Assembly: GCA_039707465.1 (NCBI GenBank) | Contig: CM077653.1 | Coordinates: forward strand, 2,231,001-2,295,000 | Direction: 5' to 3' | DNA: 64,000 bases | Source: Rhabdophis nuchalis | Taxonomy: Eukaryota > Chordata > Lepidosauria > Squamata > Natricidae | Part shown: positions 10,830-22,290 of the stretch, one piece after another | Numbering within the stretch: the stretch's first letter is position 1 | Layout: each line of letters starts with the position of its first letter | Made by a program: the position numbers and the translations under genes | The notes under the pieces: generated by a model | What the model saw: the letters and a program-made list of their open reading frames with translations, nothing else | Databases searched by the model: none | Told to the model about the DNA's origin: nothing

Positions 10830-10983
10830 CCTACCTACCTACCTACCTACCTACCTTATCTTTCTCTCAATCAGTGTCCATTCATCCACCCACCCACCCA
10901 CCCATTTATCTATCACCTATCATCTTTCTCTCAATCAATGCCTGTCTGCCTATCTGCCTGTCTATCATCTATATATTGTTTTT
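10716..10983. repeat. (TCTA)n, (CTAC)n and (CCAC)n microsatellites
   Basis: Pure (TCTA)n at about 10787-10828, (CTAC)n to 10856, then imperfect repeats. They lie between two overlapping BovB 3' ends. Confidence 0.9.
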
Positions 10984-11175
10984 GTTAGTTGCGAAGTTGT
11001 GTCCCACCCATCTTGACCCCATGGACCACGTTCCTTCAGGCCTTCCTGTCCTCTACCATCCTCTGGAGTCCATTGAAGCTTCGGTGACTCCATCCAGCCA
11101 CCTCCTTCTCTGCCGTCCCCTTCTTCTTCTTTTGCCCTCCATCATTCCCAGCATGAGGCTCTTCTCCTGTGAGAA
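10984..11175 (-). mobile_element. BovB/RTE LINE 3' end, second fragment
   Basis: Repeats the region already present at 10.35-10.55 kb ('gttagttgcgaagttgtg', 'ccatcctctggagtcc'), so this is a separate insertion or a local duplication across the microsatellite. Confidence 0.8.
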
Positions 11176-11699
11176 GAATGAGTCCCCCCCCCCAAAAAAA
11201 GAGATTTACTGATTCCAGCAGAACGAGGGGCCCGTAAGACAAGGGTAGGAACTGTGGTCTGTGCCAACCAAAGACAGCACAATAAAACGGAGGTGCCCCA
11301 CGTGAGATGAGTGTAGACTGGCAGCCGAGCGTCTCCAGAGCTTCCTTGACTCATGGAGGGGAATTCTACGCTGACTCCGATCCCAGCTGTGCACGTTTAT
11401 TGCATTTTCTTTTTTTTTTCAATTTGATTTCCACCGTTCAGCAGACATGCCAACTTGAGATGCCTTCAAGGAAGAATAAATTTCCGCCCTGAAGTTCAAC
11501 TATTTGCATAACTCCCATCCTGGGGGAAAGCCGGGCCTCGTGATAAAGGCTGCTCGTCATTCTCTCGGTTATCATCAACCTCTCCTGTGCTGCCAGGGTG
11601 AAACAGACACTCCTACCTGCAAAGAGCAGATTTAAGTGGAAAGAATGAAGTCAGCTGTACTAGTATCTCCAGAGCTGTGGATTTTCTTTTCACAGTTTT
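11176..11699. other. Single-copy stretch with octamer motif
   Basis: No gene recognised. An octamer (POU) motif ATTTGCAT lies at 11502-11509 inside unique sequence 11450-11620, a candidate conserved non-coding element. Confidence 0.3.
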
Positions 11700-11865
11700 C
11701 TTGTGGGTCTCTCTTTGTCTGTCTGTCTGTCTGTCTGTCTATCCATCCATCCATCCATCTCCATATCTATCTATCTATCTATCTATCTATTTATCTATCT
11801 ATCCATCCATCCATCCATCCATCCATCCATCCCCATCTCTCTATCTATTTATCTATCTATCAGAT
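11700..11865. repeat. (GTCT)n, (CCAT)n and (CTAT)n microsatellites
   Basis: Successive tetranucleotide arrays with abrupt changes of unit. Confidence 0.95.
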
Positions 11866-12192
11866 AAAGGTTCCCCTCACACATTTGTTGCCAACTCTTG
11901 GGAGCAGTGCTCATCTCCGTTTCAAAGCCAGAGAGCCAGCGCTGTCCGACGACGTCTCAGTGGTCATGTGGCCTGCATGACTAAAAGCCAAAGGCACATG
12001 GAATGCTGTTGCCTTCCCACCAAAGGTGGTCCCTATTTTTCTACTTGCATTTTTATGTGCTTTCGAGCTGCTAGTTGGCAGAAGCTTGGAGAAGACCTGG
12101 GAGCTCACTCCGTTATGCGGGGCTAGGGATTCAAACCGCTGAAGTGCCGACCTTTCTGATCGACAGCGTCTTAGCCACTGAGCCACCATGCC
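11866..12192 (-). mobile_element. tRNA-derived SINE
   Basis: Same family as 24-377, reversed; tRNA-like head at about 12120-12190. Flanked on both sides by microsatellites. Confidence 0.85.
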
Positions 12193-12194
12193 CC

Positions 12195-12231
<37 letters not shown>

Positions 12232-12334
12232 TATATTATACTTATATCTATATCTATCTATATATATCTATTTATCTATCTAGCTTTCTATATCTGTCTA
12301 TCTCTGTCTCTCTTTCTATTTCTCTATCTGTCAT

Positions 12335-12377
<43 letters not shown>

Positions 12378-12380
12378 GCA
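12193..12380. repeat. (CA)n, (TATC)n and (TC)n microsatellites
   Basis: (CA)n at about 12197-12229, then TATC-like, then (TC)n at about 12330-12372. Confidence 0.95.
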
Positions 12381-13279
12381 GGCTCTGTGATGCTTTAATG
12401 GCTGCATCACAAGAACGGGTTGCCATGGCAATGGACCAGCATCCCTGCAGCCCAGCCTACTTGGCATCCTCTACCCATTCTAGCGCATCAGAGACCCAGG
12501 CAGGTTGGTGCTTGCTGAGGGACCCTTATCAAGCAAGCTGTGACAACAACAGACAGGTCACCAACCTCTCCGATTCGGAACTACGGATGATTCATCATCG
12601 GGTTTTCAAATCAAGATCTCAAAGATCAAGTCTCTCCAATTATAGAGTCTTCCTCCCGTTTCTGCCCCACCCTTCAATTTGATCCTCAGATTTTCCTTCG
12701 TCGAAGGGCTGTTGCCATGGCTGCAAACCTTCACTGACAACAAGGCTGAACTGGTCCAAAGGGTGGGGAGAAACAAATGTTCTAGAGGCGATTCTCCATG
12801 AGTTGGCCTCCTTTTCTTTGTCAAAAGTATGGAGTTCGAACAAAGCAGCTGGTCTCCCTGGGGATCTCTTGGGTACTACCCTGTCTTTTCTTGACAACAC
12901 TACGAAGGCCATCTCTTCTCCTGGGATGTTCTTCACGGCGCCACCTTGGGTTGCTTCCAAGAAAGCTAAACAGGGGCCGGTCGAGTTAGAGCAGGAGGGG
13001 ATCCCAGAGAAATGGGAAGTTAAAAAAATAGTTAAATAAGTCAAAAAAAGCAAAAGAATATTTTGGACACGGGATGCGACACCCAGAAAAAGACGGCATC
13101 CTTCACTGGAAATCCTCCAGGGAAAGATTGAAGGCAAAGGAGGTCCAGGCAGAAGAAGAAGATCAGGGCTTCAAAATCTAAGGGAACGGTTTAGACAAAA
13201 CTCAGTACTTTTTTGTGTGGCTGCTGATCAAAATAGAGTTGCCAAAATGATCACCAACATCTGATGACGGATATGGCAC
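12381..13279. other. Single-copy stretch with two RFX-like motifs
   Basis: No gene recognised. Two RFX X-box-like palindromes occur 290 bp apart: GTTGCCATGGCAAT at 12419-12432 and GTTGCCATGGCTGC at 12711-12724. Confidence 0.35.
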
Positions 13280-13446
13280 AAGAAGAAGAAGAAGAAGGAG
13301 GAGGAGAAGGAGAAGGAGGAGAAGAAGAAGAAGAAGAAGAAGAAGAAGAAGAAGAAGAAGAAGAAGAAGAAGAAGAAGAAGAAGAAGAAGAAGAAGAAGA
13401 AGAAGAAGAAGAAGAAGAAGAAGAAGAAGAAGAAGAAGAAGAAGAA
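13280..13446. repeat. (GAA)n trinucleotide array
   Basis: About 125 bp of uninterrupted GAA preceded by GAA/GGA variants; all purine on the plus strand. Translates to poly-Glu/poly-Phe but shows no gene context. Confidence 0.95.
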
Positions 13447-13947
13447 ATAAGTCAAGGACAAAAGACTTCCATATTGTTCCAAAAAATTGCGCGGAGTTGC
13501 TCCTTTTTATTCTAGGATAATAACTTGATGTCTAGTTGAAATCTGGGGATTTAGGACTTGTGTGTCCTCAAAAGCCAAACACAGCTGGGCCTGGTTTGTA
13601 TTTAGGTGAGAAATTATCAGAAAGTCCCACAAATGTAGCTCTTTCACCGTGAGAGAGACTCCCCCAGAAGTAGCTGCCCAACTGATTTCTAGTTATTTCA
13701 ATGGCATTTTCACTCACATTGTTTTCCTTTTTTTGTGAAGGATCGTCTTGCAATTGTCTAGCGTTTGTAAGGTATGGATTTTTTTTATTTTGCATTTTAT
13801 TGGTAGACTTTTTTTATATTTCCTGTGCTTTCTTAGTATGTTATATTCTGAGCAGGCTCAAATAAAACTGTCAACTATCAAGCTCTTTTGGGATTTTAAT
13901 CAATTAAGACATACATCAGTAATAAATGGATTTATTTATTTATCAAA
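13447..13947. other. Single-copy stretch without gene
   Basis: AT-rich; nothing recognised. Confidence 0.4.
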
Positions 13948-14288
13948 AGGGATGCAGTGGCTCAGTGGCTAAGACTCTGAGCTTGTCGGCAGTTCAACAG
14001 TTCGAATCCCTAGCACCACATAAAGGAGTGAGCTCCCGTGACTTGTCCCAGCTTCTGCCAACCTAGCAGTGCGAAAGCAGGTAAAAAATGCAAGAAGGAA
14101 AATAGGAGACACCTTTGGTGGGAAGGGAACAGTGTTCTGTGCACCTTTGGCATTAAGTCATGCTGGCCACATGACCACGGAGACGTCTTCGGACAGCGCT
14201 GGCTCTTTGGCTTTGAAACAGAGATGAGCACTGCCCCCTAGAGTCGGGAACGAGTAGTACATATGTGTGAGGGGAACTTTTACCTTTA
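13948..14288 (+). mobile_element. tRNA-derived SINE, full length
   Basis: Forward copy: tRNA-like head ('cagtggctcagtggc' with B-box 'cagttcgaatccc'), then the family body to 'gaggggaacttttacc'. Confidence 0.85.
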
Positions 14289-15576
14289 TCTTAGACTGGG
14301 AAGTCAAGATCGCATCCAGAAGAAAATCAAGGCAAACCTCTTCCATCTTCTTACCAAGGAGATAGTTGGCCATCCAGGTCAGTAGGTATCAAGGTTGACT
14401 TGAAGGAGGAACAATCACCTTCAGATTCTTGAACAATTTGTCTTCCAAACTCCATGCCATTGTGAGTACAAACATTCCACTATCAAGTGTCATTGTTGAC
14501 ACAACAGTCTTGTCAACCAAATTATAGCTCACGTCAGTATTTCGGAGAGTATCGTGTAAGAAGCTCCATATTTTAGCAACAAGGATCCCTTGTGGGATTG
14601 GTTCATTGTCTTGCTGGAAGTCTTCAAGGTTTGTTCCTAGAATCAACCAGAAATAAAGTAAGTTGGAGGGACAGAAACCCCAAATACACCTTCAAACACA
14701 CAGCATTTTTGAAACTGTGCTATGGCCATTTGTCCAGAAGGGTATATGGTCTCCTGCTTGAGCAGGGGGTTGGATTAGAATACCTCCAAGTTCCCTTCCA
14801 ACTCTGTGATTCTGCGAATAGCATTCTGCTGAGATGCCTGTGGCTTTTTCACGGACAGAAGTTTCAGATTTGAAAGAGTCCCGCTGCAAAATTTTAACAC
14901 AAAGGATTTGTGTCGATTGGCCTCGTGCTTCCCCTAAACCAACATCAGCATTCTCTCTCCGCTTCAATCCGCGTTTTTCCAAACCTGACAACTTTTAAAG
15001 ATTTCAAGCCCCAGAATTCTGGAGGTGGAGATCCAGACGTCTTTAAATGTGTCAAGTTTGAAAAAACTCTGCCCTAAATGGTTAAAATGGCATTGCAGTA
15101 AACGGCGTGCCCAGCAGATGGCAAAGAAAAGAAGCAGAAGGAATTGAAGTTGGTCCCAGATGCTTCAGAACATTTCGAGCAGATTTTCCTACGGTAATTA
15201 GGTGCCCTCAAAAATCATCTCACATCACAAACCAACAGACACACACACACAGACACAACACCTATTCCTCCATCCACCCACCCCCACCCCTTCATCATGC
15301 CCTCTTCTTCCAGCTCATGAATCTTGGTATCCACCAGGTGATCTGGTCTTCTGTTGTCCTCCTCTGGTTGACTTTGGCTTCTGGAATGAACTTTGACAAT
15401 GGAGTGGAAGATAGTCCATTGACAGAGGTTCTACATGGAGGACTCTAGAAGAACACCCAACATCTTGCGTTGAAGCATTGAGCTTTCTTGTCCTGACCCA
15501 TTTTGGAGAACACAAGTGGAATCTGAGTCATGCTGTTCTGTTGTAGGAGTATCTTCTCAGCATTTCCATCTTGTGA
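14289..15576. other. Mostly single-copy stretch with repeat relics
   Basis: Contains a short CR1 3' end (about 14738-14816, plus), an eroded palindromic MITE relic (about 14990-15085, 'gccccagaattctgg') and a short (AC)n at 15236-15260. No gene recognised. Confidence 0.5.
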
Positions 15577-15735
15577 GGTCCTTGGTGCTCTCTGAGCTTG
15601 GTTGTTTCCTTGCAGACGTTTTGTTACCCAACTAGGTCACATCATCAATGCGGATAGTGTTGTTAGCAGTTTGGTAATGAAACATGGGGAAGAAAAACAT
15701 TCAAGCTCAGAGAGAACCAAGGACCCCACCGTTCA
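15577..15735. mobile_element. Inverted-repeat element, 'ccttggtgctctctgagc' family
   Basis: The left end 'ggtccttggtgctctctg' is the imperfect complement of the right end 'cagagagaaccaaggac', so the unit folds back. Related sequence is at about 33.13-33.20 and 52.75-52.86 kb. Class not determined. Confidence 0.55.
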
Positions 15736-16694
15736 ACCCTGAATTCCAAATATTCTCTTCTGTCGGTATAACCATCTTGTTTACGGCACAGCCCGTGAAG
15801 TTGCAAACTTTAGAAAAGTGTTCAACCAGGCAAAATTAAAAAACCCGTGTGTGCTCTGCCATTGGAGGAAGTTTAATAAAAACTCTACATCCAGGTTCAT
15901 CTTTGCTGAATGCAAGCGTTGCTATAATTCACCGAAGAGCTATTGCCAGGAGAGGACAACAGATAAAACTTCGCAAGGATAAATCAATAATATGACTGGG
16001 ATGTAGAATAAAAGTCCTACAATTAAGTACATTAGGGGATTTGACAAATGCATACAGCCTTGGGATTTTCTGGTGCATCCATCTTTCTTTACTATTTTTT
16101 CCTCCCCTCTCAAAATTACCCAGTTCTAATTTAGTGAAGCAGATGAATCTTCGGATTCACATCCTCCCAGATCAGATGGAGGAGAGAAGGAAAAATCTTA
16201 ACAAAAGAATTCTAATTCAGATGCAGATGTGAAGGCTGGGGGTGTCTTTAGCCTGAATTGTTCAGCCCCAAAAATACGGTTGGAAATAAAAGAGAATTGA
16301 TGAGGGAACACGAGTGCCTTCTTCTTCTTCTGGGGAATTCTTCCATTGCTCTTATTCTAATCGTTAATTAAGACGATTATTGTCAGTGGGTTGGGCCCCC
16401 CTTTGACAGGTTCTACAAAGCAGGTTCCAAGTATGCTCATCAATTAGAAGCAGAGCCATCATCACGAAGGGATAATGAGGGAATTTATTTCTCCTTCGGA
16501 ATAACATTGCTGTTATCTCTCCTTTAAAGACTCCGTTTGGCCCACAGCATCCTTCCTTCCTCCTCCTCCTCCTTCCCCCACCCACTCTATACTGAGCCTC
16601 AGCATGGCATCAGCTGGCACAAGGCTGGCACTGAGCCCTTGGCTTGGAAAATGAAGAAGGGCCCTGTAAAGGTTCAGAGGAACCTCACATCTGA
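15736..16694. other. Single-copy stretch without gene
   Basis: No repeat or gene recognised. 16340-16560 is unique and holds several 'ttaatta'-like blocks. Confidence 0.35.
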
Positions 16695-17148
16695 CGAGAA
16701 GGGGAACTAAAGAGACTCTTGATGCGGGTGAAGGAGGAGAGTGCAAAAGTTGGCTTAAAACTCAACGTTAAGAAAACTAAGATCAGAGCATCAGGCCCTC
16801 TCAATTCCTGGCGAATAGATGGGGAAGAAATGGAGGGAGTGACCGGTTTTATTTTCCTGGGCTCCAAGATCACCACAGATTGGAGACTGCAGCCAAGAAA
16901 TTAAAAGACACTTGCTCCTGGGGAGGAAAGCTATGGCAAAGGTAGACAGCCGACTAAAAAGCAGAGACATCCCCCTGCCAACAAAAGTGCGTCTAGTCAA
17001 GGTGATGGTTTTCCCACTTGCAATGGATGGCTGTGAAGGTTGGACCATAAGGAAGGCTTAGCGCCAAAGAATGGAGGCCTTTGAACTCTGGTGCTGGAGA
17101 AGAAGACTCCTGCATTGAGTCCCGTGGACTGCAAGGCCATCCAACCTT
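16695..17148 (+). mobile_element. BovB/RTE LINE fragment
   Basis: Plus-strand frames match the BovB reverse transcriptase: [27 protein letters not shown], then VFPLAMDGCEGWTIRKA in another frame, FELWCWRRRL. At least one frameshift and an in-frame stop, so dead. Confidence 0.85.
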
Positions 17149-17710
17149 GGTCCAAATCCTTGCATGGGCAACCCACCACCAGCTCGGTTTTCTAAAGGTC
17201 CCAGTCTGGACACCTCTCAACCAGATCTTCCTTTCCAATTTCCCTCCCCTCCTGCCTGCCTGCCCCACCCTTCCCTCTTGCTCCAGGTGCTTTCCAATTC
17301 CATGGGGCGAGGACCCAACGAAACCATCCAGAGAATTGAATTGCAGCAGCCTCCTTCACCTGGTGCCAGAGGAAGTGTTGGACTGCCCTCTTTCGCCAAC
17401 TTCTTCCACCTCCTCTGAGTTGAATCTCCCGGCAATTAGGCGAGGGAGGCATGGACAAGCAAGAGCATCCAGCAGACCAGGTTTCTACTTCCCTATCATT
17501 TAAGGATCACGCCCAGCCCTCAATCAGTCAATCAATAATTAGTTTAATGCAATGTTTCCCAACATGAGCCATTTGAAGATGTGTAGATTTGGTCTCCCAG
17601 AATTCCCTTGGAGTTCATCAGCTAATTGGGACTATGAAGGAGGAGGAGGAGGAGAACTTCTCTGAGCAGATGAAGTTGGTATGAAAGGTGGGTCTCAAGT
17701 CCATTGAGAA
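17149..17710. other. Single-copy stretch without gene
   Basis: No gene recognised; short (GGA)n near 17640. Confidence 0.35.
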
Positions 17711-18215
17711 AGTATTGTTGTTGTTAGTTGCAAAGTCATGTCCAACCCATCATGACCCCATGGACCACATTCCTCCAGGCCTTCCGGTCCTCTACCATCC
17801 TCCGGAGTCCATTTAAGCTCACGCTGACTACTTCAGTGACTCCATCCAGCCACCTCATTCTCTGTCGTCCCCTTCTTCTTCTTTTGCCCTCCATCATTCC
17901 CAGCTTTAGGTTCTTCTCCAGGGAGTCCTTCCTTCTCCTTAGGTGGCCAAACTCTTTGAGTTTCCTCTTCAGAATCTGGCCTTCTAAAGAGTAGTTGGGG
18001 TTGATTACCTCTAGCACTGACCGGTTGGATGGCCTTGCAGTCCAAGGGACTGGCAGGAGTCTTCTCCAGCACTAGAGTTCAGAGGCCTCCATTCTTTGGC
18101 CCTCAGCCTTCCTTATGGTCCAACTTTCATAGCCAGATATTGCAACTAGAAAAACCAGAGCCTTGACTAGATGCCCTTTTTTTTGGCGGGGTGATGTCTC
18201 TGCCTTTTAGGATAC
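17711..18215 (-). mobile_element. BovB/RTE LINE 3' end
   Basis: Minus-strand frames give [28 protein letters not shown] and the 'gttgttagttgcaaagtc' terminus. It extends further 5' than the other reversed copies, to about 18215. Confidence 0.85.
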
Positions 18216-18775
18216 TCTCTAGATTTGTCTAGAAAGTTTATGAGTGGTCAATTTCCTTCTCAGCCAAAACGGGCATCCCTTCCTTTCATTGGCAACAGGA
18301 GATACGATATTCCCAGAAGCTCCATTTTGTGTTCAGGCCACCCATCCAGATATCTCCAATATATTGTGTCCTTGCATCAGATGCAACTGCTGTATTTTAC
18401 ACCAGTTCTGTCTAAAACACAAGAAATTTATGTCGGAGTGATTGATTAGCCCCTTGGACTCGACAAAGGCATGACGTTCCTTTGATCTTATTCATCTAGC
18501 CACTCCCACCCAGCTTTGCATGGTCTGGATGCAGGGTGAAATTATAATAGAAATGGAAAATGCCAGGTGAAAGGCGCATTACCACCTAGTCCAATACACA
18601 AAATGGATAATCGGTGGCAAATCCAGAGTTTTCTACTTCCGCTTCTTCCCATTCTACTGCTCTTATTTTGTCTAAAATCCAACCTAATACTAAAAAGGTT
18701 GGGAAAAAATAATTAGATTGCAGCTTGGCATCCTGTTGTAGAAAAAACTCCTATGCCGCCACAAGGAAAAAGGGG
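18216..18775. other. Single-copy stretch without gene
   Basis: Nothing recognised. Confidence 0.35.
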
Positions 18776-18955
18776 TCAACCCAGGAGTGAAATTCAGCAG
18801 GTTCTGACAAGTTCTGGAGAACTAGTAGTGGAAATTTTGAGTAGTTTGGAGAACCGGTAGCGGAAAGTTTGAGTAATTCAATGCCACCTCTGGCTGGCCC
18901 CAGGGGGAGAGGAGGAATGGGGATTTTGCAGTATCCTTCCTCTGCCACGCCCACC
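18776..18955 (+). repeat. Dispersed 'cagcaggttctg' repeat with 'ttttgcagtatcc' end
   Basis: Contains 'ggggattttgcagtatcc' followed by 'gccacgcccacc'. The reverse complement of this end is the seed of the minisatellite at 28.7-29.5 kb. Another full copy is at 63.05-63.25 kb. Confidence 0.75.
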
Positions 18956-19215
18956 AAGAATTAATCAGTGGAACAGCTTGCCCCCAGAAGTTGTGAATGC
19001 TCCAACACTGGAGGTTTTTAAGAAGAAACTGGAGAACCCTTTGCCTGGAATGGTAGAGGGTCTCCTGCTTGAGCAGGGGGTTGGATTAGAAGATCCCTAA
19101 GGTCCCTTCCAATTCTGTTATTCTGTTGTCCCCAAGGTGCTTTTTTGCTTTTTGCTCTCTTTTTTTTTCTAAGTGGCAGCTGGACTTTCTGGTTTTTCTT
19201 TGAAGACTTTCTGGT
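18956..19215 (+). mobile_element. CR1 LINE 3' end plus 'cttctttgaag' family fragment
   Basis: 18956-19125 is the CR1 3' end (INQWNSLPPE-like, 'gcagggggttggattag', tail 'tctgttattctgttg'). 19126-19215 is a fragment of the fold-back family seen at 4.25 and 60.7 kb. Confidence 0.75.
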
Positions 19216-20239
19216 TTTTCTTATTCTTTTCTGTTTTGTGCAAATAGCTGGAAAGTTATTTAGTGGTAGGATGGGAAGCCAATTCATTTTACAACTAAAT
19301 AAATGAGTGAGTGAGTGAGTAATTAAGTAGTTATTCTCTGGACTAGCTAGCCAAGACACCGTCCAACAGAAGTTCCAAAGAAATGAAGGAAAGCCAACTT
19401 TTGCATGCCTACCACTTCTTCTGTGACCTACAGCTTATCCCAGGTTTATTCTATGCACTCGGGTGCATCTGCTCCAAAAGGAGAACAAGGAGATTGCTGA
19501 AAACCGGGGAGTTGATGCTTTGCTCTTCCTGGAGCAGGTGGGACGCCCAATTTACCTCCCCTTGGACCTCAAGACCTTCCCTCCATGGAGGTCCTGGGCC
19601 ACCTGTTGTCTGGGCCTCCACTGAATCCCCTTCAGTGGCGCAAAACAAACTCCCTCCCACCCACATAAGCCTTGGAAGCTGAAGCACAGGAAGCCGAATC
19701 CCTGCCTACTCAAGGGCAGGAATGTTGAAGCAGCAGGGTTTCCACCGGGGTGTAGGCAAGGTGTCTTCTCCCACCTTTGCCTCACCTGAGATGCCGCAAT
19801 CCACCTCCAGGCTTGGTTGTCATGGCACGGAGCAGAGACTCAGCTGGTGTGTCATGAACCGGCCCTTGGCAGATTGCAGGAAGGGGCCGGAGAGGGCAAA
19901 TATTAATGACCCATCTCAAGGAACAGCCGGAAGGGGCTTCAATTTACACCTGGGAGGAAGCCATGGATACTCTGAGAGAGTCCAGGCAGGTGCTGCCTGC
20001 CAATCCAGCGGCCCAAGGTCAAAAAGTCTGCCCTAATATTTGGGCTGTTAATCTTTGGCATCCTTCAACACCAAACCTGGTTTTTAAGGGCAGGTCCCAA
20101 CACACACCAATGATCGTGGGTTGCATGCCATTCGTCCAGCCCACACGTGAACTGCGGTGACATCATGGAAATTTTGAGCCAGCTCCAGTTTTCCTGCTGG
20201 AAACTGCGGAATATGCATAAGCTGTGCAATATATATGTG
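19216..20239. other. Single-copy stretch without gene
   Basis: A short (GAGT)n at about 19303-19322; otherwise unique and unassigned. Confidence 0.4.
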
Positions 20240-20330
20240 TTTTTACACAAGAGGGAGAGAAAAAGAAAGGCGAGAAGAAAGAAGCGGAAGGGAGAGAGAC
20301 AGAGAGACAGAGAGAGAGATGAGCTAATGT
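20240..20330. repeat. Purine-rich (GAGA) tract
   Basis: Imperfect GA/GGAA repeats. Confidence 0.8.
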
Positions 20331-21130
20331 AGAAGTTGCATTTGTTTGGCAGAGAATATATTTTATCCTCCCTCAGGGCGGGAAGGAATCTTACAATCCC
20401 AAAACAAGCGCACGGAAACCTAACATTCCACACTTAATCATTCTATAAAAATAAAAAAGAACAACTTCTGATTACTCCAATATCATCATTTGGGGAGGGG
20501 GGAGATTCGTTATAAATTTCCTCGTTTGGGGAAATGGATTTTGAATGTTTACAATTTTCGTGAATGACGATACGGCTTTAGTTTTTCCTGCATTTTCCGG
20601 TGTAATTAATTCCTGCAGGCCACCCACCCACCCACATCTAAACAGAGTGGGAAGACAGAAGGATTTCTGTCTGGAAAATGAATTCTGGTGTGTTCTTACG
20701 GAAAGACAGGGAATCAGCGTGTCTCTCTCGCTCTCTCTCCTTCTCTCTCTCTCTCTCAGGTGCAAGGAAGACCCTCCCCCGTGGTGCAGCCTTAAAAGGA
20801 AAGGCTTTTGGGCGTGCAAATTTTATGAGACTTGAGATAGGAGAAAGGAACGGCGTTGTGTTTGCATGAACACAGAGATGCTGCTTTCATTTTGGAAAAG
20901 GCCCCCGAGGCTTCCCACACCCCCTGGAAGCCTCTGGCAACCTCTCTTGACGTCTTCAGGTTGGACTGAAGTTAAGATTTCCTTCTTGAAAAAGGATGGC
21001 CCTGGATTCCTGGGCCAGGGCTTGCAAATGCCAGGGGGAAGAGTCACGCCCAGACCGAATGTACCGAAGTTATCGATTATAGATTGCGGTTGTTTCGTTT
21101 TTTAAAATAAATTGTTCAAAGACATTTTTT
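20331..21130. other. Single-copy stretch without gene
   Basis: 20340-20640 is AT-rich unique sequence and a candidate conserved element; a (TC)n lies at 20720-20758. No gene recognised. Confidence 0.35.
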
Positions 21131-21784
21131 TACAGATTGGAAATGAAATGAGGGAGGGGGGAAAGGGAGGGAGGAAGGAGAAAAATGGGAGGGAAGGAGG
21201 TGAAAAATAGAAGGGAAGGAAGGAGAAAAATGGAAAGGAAGGCAGGAAGGCGAAAAATGGGAGGAAAGGAAGGTAGGTAGGTAGGTAGGTAGGTAGGTAG
21301 GTAGGTAGGTAGGTAGGTAGGTAGGTAGGAAGGAAGGAAGGAAGGAAGGAAGGAAGGAAGGAAGGAAGGAAGGAAGGTAGGAAGGAAGGAGAAAAATGGG
21401 AGGAAAGGAAGGAAGGAAGAAAGATAGGAAGGAAGGAGAAAAATGGGAGGAAAAGAAGGAAGGAAGGAAGATAGGAAGGAAGGAGAAAAATGGGAGGAAA
21501 GGAAGGAAGGAAGAAAGATAGGAAGGAAGGAGAAAAATGGGAGGAAAAGAAGGAAGGAAGGAAGATAGGAAGGAAGGAGAAAAATGGGAGGAAAGGAAGG
21601 AAGGAAGGAAGGAAGATAGGAAGGAAGGAGAAAAATGGGAGGAAAGGAAGGAAGGAAGATAGGAAGGAAGGAGAAAAATGGGAGGAAAGGAAGGAAGGAA
21701 GGAAGATAGGAAGGAGAAAAATGGGAGGAAAGGAAGGAAGGAAGATAGGAAGGAAGGAGAAAAATAGGAGGAGAGAGGGAGGGA
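21131..21784. repeat. (GGAA)n/(GGTA)n array with a roughly 44-bp higher-order unit
   Basis: Starts as purine-rich sequence, passes through about 15 GGTA units (21270-21328) and about 12 GGAA units, then through repeats of 'ggagaaaaatgggaggaaa' spaced about 40-48 bp. It ends about 2.4 kb upstream of the PLET1 TATA box. Confidence 0.9.
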
Positions 21785-22163
21785 AGGTTCAGTTTTATTT
21801 ACAGCAATTATGCCTCTCTCTCTCTTCCCATCCTCCCTCCTCCATTCTTCCGCTATGCCAACCATCAGATCCATAAATCCCAAGTTATTTATTTCTCTTC
21901 TCAACAAAAACTCTACAAAGCACTTCCAGTCACTGGCTAAGGTTATTTCCGAGAGGCACCCCAACATTTGAAAAAAACAGCCTGGTGACTGCCCATCCAA
22001 CTTATTGCAGCATCCTCGGCCGATCCAATCTCCTGCACCTGGATGCCTAGATCTTTTTGGACCACCACACCCAAGTTGGGCTTGATGGGAGCCAGAGAGC
22101 CACTGGTCTGGAAAGCCCATCGAGTGCAGCCGAGTCCCCCAGGTCCGAAAGGAGACCTGAAGC
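21785..22163. other. Single-copy stretch without gene
   Basis: Nothing recognised. Confidence 0.35.
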
Positions 22164-22290
22164 TGGCTGCCTTAGAGGTGAAGCTCTCACCTCCCAATCA
22201 AGAGGTTGTGAGGGTCTCCTGCTTGGGCAGGGGGTTGGACTAGATGACCTGCAAGGTCCCTTCCAACTCTGTTCATCTGTTAATCTGTCC
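22164..22290 (+). mobile_element. Second tRNA-like head / CR1-tail chimaera
   Basis: A tRNA-like segment ('gaagctctcacctccc', 'caatcaagaggttgtg') joins the CR1 3' end ('gcagggggttggactag', 'caaggtcccttcc'). The head differs from the one at 9.85 kb and resembles that at 27.39 kb. Confidence 0.5.

Noticed and set aside
13264..13515. Open frames of poly-glutamate / poly-phenylalanine
   Set aside because: Direct translation of a GAA microsatellite with no gene context or splice signals.
13948..14050. tRNA genes (tRNA-like heads at several sites)
   Set aside because: A- and B-box heads belong to SINEs with the shared body downstream; cloverleaf degraded.
21116..22120. 334-residue minus-strand frame
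   Set aside because: Mostly translated (GGAA)n repeat (Leu/Pro/Ser/Phe-rich); no domain or promoter.
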